7,854 bases of DNA from positions 1 through 7,854 of the forward strand of contig DASVPL010000062.1 of the NCBI GenBank assembly GCA_036382905.1, in the 5' to 3' direction. The translations under genes were made by a program, and so were the position numbers. The stretch comes from AC-37 sp036382905. GTDB taxonomy: Bacteria; Actinomycetota; Thermoleophilia; Solirubrobacterales; Thermoleophilaceae. Shown here one piece after another: positions 6,062 to 7,854 of the stretch. The number at the start of each line of letters is the position of its first letter. Position 1 is the stretch's first letter. A model generated the notes under the pieces. That model saw nothing but the letters and a program-made list of their open reading frames with translations. It was not told the DNA's origin and made no database searches.

Positions 6062-7854
6062 CTAGGCCGACGCGACGCGGCGGAGCGCTAGGCCGAGGCC
6101 GAGCAGCAGAAGCGCGCAGCCGGCGATGAGGCCGAGCTCGAGGCCGGTTATGGGGAGGCCGTCGCTCGTGGCGCGGGCGCAGGGGCTGGAGCCGGAGGCG
6201 CCGGCGTTGTCGCGCGAGCCGCCGGACCCGGAGCCGCTGCCCGCACCGCTGCCCGAGTCATCCCCGCCGCCGGAGGCGGAGCCATCGCCGGAAGTGGTGC
6301 CATCGCCGGAGCCGGAACCGTCGCCGCCGGAGCTGGAGCCGGAGCCGTCCTCGCCGCCCGAACCGGAACCGGAGCGGTCGCCGGAACCGGAACCGTCGCC
6401 GGAAGTGGAGCCATCGTCCGAGCCCTCGCCGGAGCCGGAGCCCGCGCCCGAGCCGGAACCGTCGCCGCCCGAGCCACTCCCCTCACTGCCGCCGTTTGCG
6501 CCGGACCCGGAATCCGACGCCGAGCCGCTGCCCACGCAGTCCTGCGCGGCTCGGGTCGGCGTGCAGTCCTCGCGGATCTGGACCTCGACCCGGCCGCCGC
6601 GGTTCGAGTAAGCATCTTGAGCCGGCGAGGAGCGCCGGGTGACCGTGCGCTCGACGCACTCGCGGGTGCGGGCGGGCGTGTCCTCGGAGGACCGATCGTC
6701 GCGCGAACCGCCGGAGCCGGAGGACTTGGGTGCGGAGCCGGAAGCGGAGTCGTCTCCGGAACCGGAGTCGCCGGAGTCGGCGTCGCCGGAGTCGGAGTCG
6801 GAGGAGTCGCCAGAGCCAGAGCCGGGCGCGGCGCCCGAGCCCGAGTCGGACTCGGAGTCGGAGTCGCTGCCGGACTCGCTGGTGTCGCCGCCATCCCCGC
6901 GATCGCGCGCCGAGCCGGTGTCCTTCTCGTCGTCGGTCGCGTCCGGCTGCAAGCCGGAGCCCGCGCCGTCGTCGCCCGCGCCCCCTCCGCTGCCATTCGA
7001 GCCCGCGTCACCTTCGCCGGCGGCCGGCTGCTGGGCGACCTCGCCGGGGGAATCGGAGCCTTCGTCGCCGCCGTTCGCGAGCAGGGCGGTCGCCACCGTG
7101 CCACCGACGAGCAGGAGCAGGAGCAGCGCGAGCACCAGCGCGCGACGCCGAGGGCGGTCCTCGCTGCGCGGAGAGGCACCGGTCGCGGCGGAGCCGGAAG
7201 ACGCCGCGCCAGCAGAGCCCGAAGACGCCGCGCCAGCCGCGCCGGAGGAAGCCGCGCCGCTCGCGCCGGCCGCGCCCGAGGAGGCGGCGTCGGCCGCGCC
7301 GGCCGCGCCGGAGGAGGCGGCGCCGCCCGAGCCCGCCGCCGCCGCCGCGGACGAAGCCGCTCCGCTCGCGCCCGCTCCGCCCGCCGCGGACGAGGCCGCT
7401 CCGGCGCCGCCGGACGCGGCCGCCAGCATCGCCGCCGCCACCCCGCCGGGCAGCGGCGGGAAGAGCGCCGCGAGGTCGCGCGGGCGCTCCTCGAGGCCGG
7501 TCGCGAACTCGGTGCAGACCGGGCAGCGCTCGAGGTGGGCCTGGATCGAGCGCCGGCGGCGGAAGCGGCCGTCGTTCTTCGACATCGCCGCGCGCACCTC
7601 GTCGCAGTGCGCGGTCCGCCCCTCCACGTTCGCCTGCATCGACACGCGCGCCTTGAAGACCGTCTGCCGGGCCGCGTTCGGCGAGATGTCCAGCGCGGCG
7701 CCGAGCTCCTCGTAGTCGAGCCCGCTCAGCTCGCGCAGCACGAGCGCCGAGCGCTGCCGCTCGGGCAGCGAGCGCAGGTCGGATACGAGCTCGGACAGAC
7801 GCTCACGGGCGGCGGCGTCCACGTCGGCCCCGGAGGCGGCCGCGACCCCCACCG
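6062..7854 (-). CDS. ECF sigma factor (region 4) - zinc finger - TM - Ser/Gly/Asp stalk - LPITG fusion, 5' end missing
   Basis: The frame is open to the window edge; residues are numbered from the GTG at 7852, probably an internal Val. Sigma region 4 spans about 15-73, with SLPERQRSALVLRELSGLDY and the helix-turn-helix YEELGAALDISPNAARQTVF. Region 2 must lie upstream, outside the window. Next is a zf-HC2/ZAS-type finger: C83 (HCDEVR), H106, C110 and C113 (AHLERCPVC), all four ligands present. An Ala/Gly/Ser linker (136-228) leads to RPRRR and a membrane helix (238-259), so the N-terminus is cytoplasmic. Outside come Ser/Asp/Gly-rich stalks (262-395 and 441-557) around a segment with C399, C430 and C439. 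The end is LPITG (566-570), a hydrophobic helix and RR. Presumably the finger restrains the sigma part until an envelope signal acts. Sigma-zinc finger fusions are known; the wall-anchor end is unusual. Confidence 0.88.
   Translation of the reverse strand, partial: VGVAAASGADVDAAARERLSELVSDLRSLPERQRSALVLRELSGLDYEELGAALDISPNAARQTVFKARVSMQANVEGRTAHCDEVRAAMSKNDGRFRRRRSIQAHLERCPVCTEFATGLEERPRDLAALFPPLPGGVAAAMLAAASGGAGAASSAAGGAGASGAASSAAAAAGSGGAASSGAAGAADAASSGAAGASGAASSGAAGAASSGSAGAASSGSAATGASPRSEDRPRRRALVLALLLLLLVGGTVATALLANGGDEGSDSPGEVAQQPAAGEGDAGSNGSGGGAGDDGAGSGLQPDATDDEKDTGSARDRGDGGDTSESGSDSDSESDSGSGAAPGSGSGDSSDSDSGDADSGDSGSGDDSASGSAPKSSGSGGSRDDRSSEDTPARTRECVERTVTRRSSPAQDAYSNRGGRVEVQIREDCTPTRAAQDCVGSGSASDSGSGANGGSEGSGSGGDGSGSGAGSGSGEGSDDGSTSGDGSGSGDRSGSGSGGEDGSGSSSGGDGSGSGDGTTSGDGSASGGGDDSGSGAGSGSGSGGSRDNAGASGSSPCARATSDGLPITGLELGLIAGCALLLLGLGLALRRVASA
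6065..6157 (-). other. LPITG-type C-terminal cell-wall sorting signal
   Basis: The final 31 residues show the three parts of a sortase substrate: LPITG (566-570), about 20 hydrophobic residues (LELGLIAGCALLLLGLGLAL) and a short positive tail RRVASA. LPXTG fits the class A/B-like consensus. No sortase gene is in the window. The alternative is that the helix is only a second membrane anchor. Confidence 0.65.
6182..7069 (-). repeat. Ser/Gly/Asp low-complexity stalk coding region with a Cys-containing interruption
   Basis: Two low-complexity blocks (6668-7069 and 6182-6532) encode runs such as SDSDSESDSGSG and GSGSGDGSGSG, resembling the SD-repeat stalks of Gram-positive surface adhesins. They are built from degenerate hexamers, read on the + strand as CCGGAG/CCGGAA. 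Between them, 6533-6667 encodes a more complex segment with three cysteines. Changes in hexamer number would keep the frame, so length variation between strains is likely. Confidence 0.75.
6285..6416. repeat. 21-bp direct repeat pair inside the stalk
   Basis: Bases 6285-6305 and 6396-6416 agree at 20 of 21 positions and are offset by 111 bases (37 codons). They encode the related elements DGTTSGD and DGSTSGD, the only Thr-Ser elements in this block. This points to an internal duplication of a 37-residue unit. Confidence 0.55.
7191..7238. repeat. Two tandem 24-bp repeats in the Ala/Gly/Ser linker
   Basis: Bases 7191-7214 and 7215-7238 match at 22 of 24 positions and encode successive AGAASSGS-like octapeptides. 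Looser versions continue through about 7330, extending the linker between the zinc finger and the first membrane helix (whole linker 7169-7447). Confidence 0.6.
7514..7606 (-). other. Anti-sigma-type zinc finger (C-x22-H-x3-C-x2-C)
   Basis: Residues 83-113: C83 in HCDEVRAAM, then a basic stretch GRFRRRRSIQ, then H106, C110 and C113 in AHLERCPVCTEF. This is the ligand order of zf-HC2/ZAS anti-sigma domains. It sits immediately after the sigma part in the same chain, so any inhibition would be in cis. Confidence 0.82.
7634..7810 (-). other. Sigma-70 region 4 (promoter -35 recognition) segment
   Basis: Encodes residues about 15-73 of the fusion. LPERQRSALVLREL is the classic start of region 4.1/4.2 in ECF sigma factors, followed by LSGLDYEELGAALDIS and the recognition helix PNAARQTVFKAR. 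The short Ala/Gly/Asp-rich stretch before it fits the linker from region 2, whose sequence is beyond 7854. Confidence 0.85.

Noticed and set aside
7191..7330. Repeated units in the Ala-rich linker as a possible CRISPR array
   Set aside because: Units are adjacent 24-mers without spacers, are in frame with the protein, and degrade gradually; they are coding repeats.
7500..7640. Separate sigma and anti-sigma genes instead of a fusion
   Set aside because: The frame is continuous through 7606 with no stop. No convincing start or ribosome site precedes the zinc finger, and fused sigma-zinc finger proteins are a known arrangement.
6126..7715. + strand frames encoding long Pro-Glu repeats (6126-6611 and 6639-7715)
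   Set aside because: Tempting as a PE-rich surface protein, but the repeats are the complement of the Gly/Ser codons of the sigma fusion. The - strand frame alone carries sigma, zinc-finger, TM and LPITG features in one chain.

Overview
The window is a very GC-rich stretch of bacterial chromosome with strong G/C bias at third codon positions. It is densely packed: no gene-free stretch exceeds about 85 bases. Several features point to a high-GC Gram-positive actinobacterium: a DUF4333 lipoprotein, a deazaflavin (F420)-dependent Ddn-family enzyme, GTG starts, short-leader or leaderless promoter layouts, and an ECF sigma factor fused to a zinc-finger domain. The last resembles a fusion family I associate with Thermoleophilia (Solirubrobacter/Conexibacter relatives). 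That class placement is inference, with no database check.

Left edge (1-779): the 3' end of an isoaspartyl peptidase/L-asparaginase gene on the + strand meets, tail to tail, a small acidic protein on the - strand. The small protein carries four CxxC pairs like a DnaJ zinc-binding domain but has no J domain. Their stop codons share a CTAG tetranucleotide.

Centre (832-5109, all - strand, transcribed right to left): six tightly packed genes that look like one operon. In transcription order they are a VOC/glyoxalase-like protein, a HAD phosphatase, an F420-dependent nitroreductase-family protein, a DPM1-type GT2 glycosyltransferase, a polytopic GT-C-like membrane glycosyltransferase, and a DUF4333 lipoprotein. 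Junctions are 4-base overlaps (ATGA, GTGA), gaps of 4 and 23 bases, and one longer or TTGA-type overlap. The GT2/GT-C pair reads as a two-step module: the GT2 enzyme charges a polyprenyl phosphate with a sugar on the cytoplasmic side, and the GT-C enzyme transfers that sugar outside the membrane.

Divergent junction (5110-5163): a perfect 14-bp palindrome sits directly upstream of the VOC start, and a TAGGAT -10-like box lies just before the GTG of a + strand double-hotdog acyl-CoA thioesterase gene (5164-5976). An imperfect 37-nt hairpin follows that gene, between it and the next convergent gene.

Right edge (6062-7854, - strand, 5' end outside the window): the most striking object. One uninterrupted frame encodes sigma-70 region 4 of an ECF-type sigma factor, a C...HxxxCxxC zinc finger of the anti-sigma kind, an Ala/Gly/Ser linker, a transmembrane helix, and about 300 residues of Ser/Gly/Asp-rich stalk interrupted by a small cysteine-containing segment. 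It ends in LPITG plus a hydrophobic helix plus Arg-Arg, the layout of a sortase cell-wall sorting signal. If read correctly, this is a sigma factor physically tied to the membrane and possibly to the cell wall, a one-protein candidate for sensing envelope stress.
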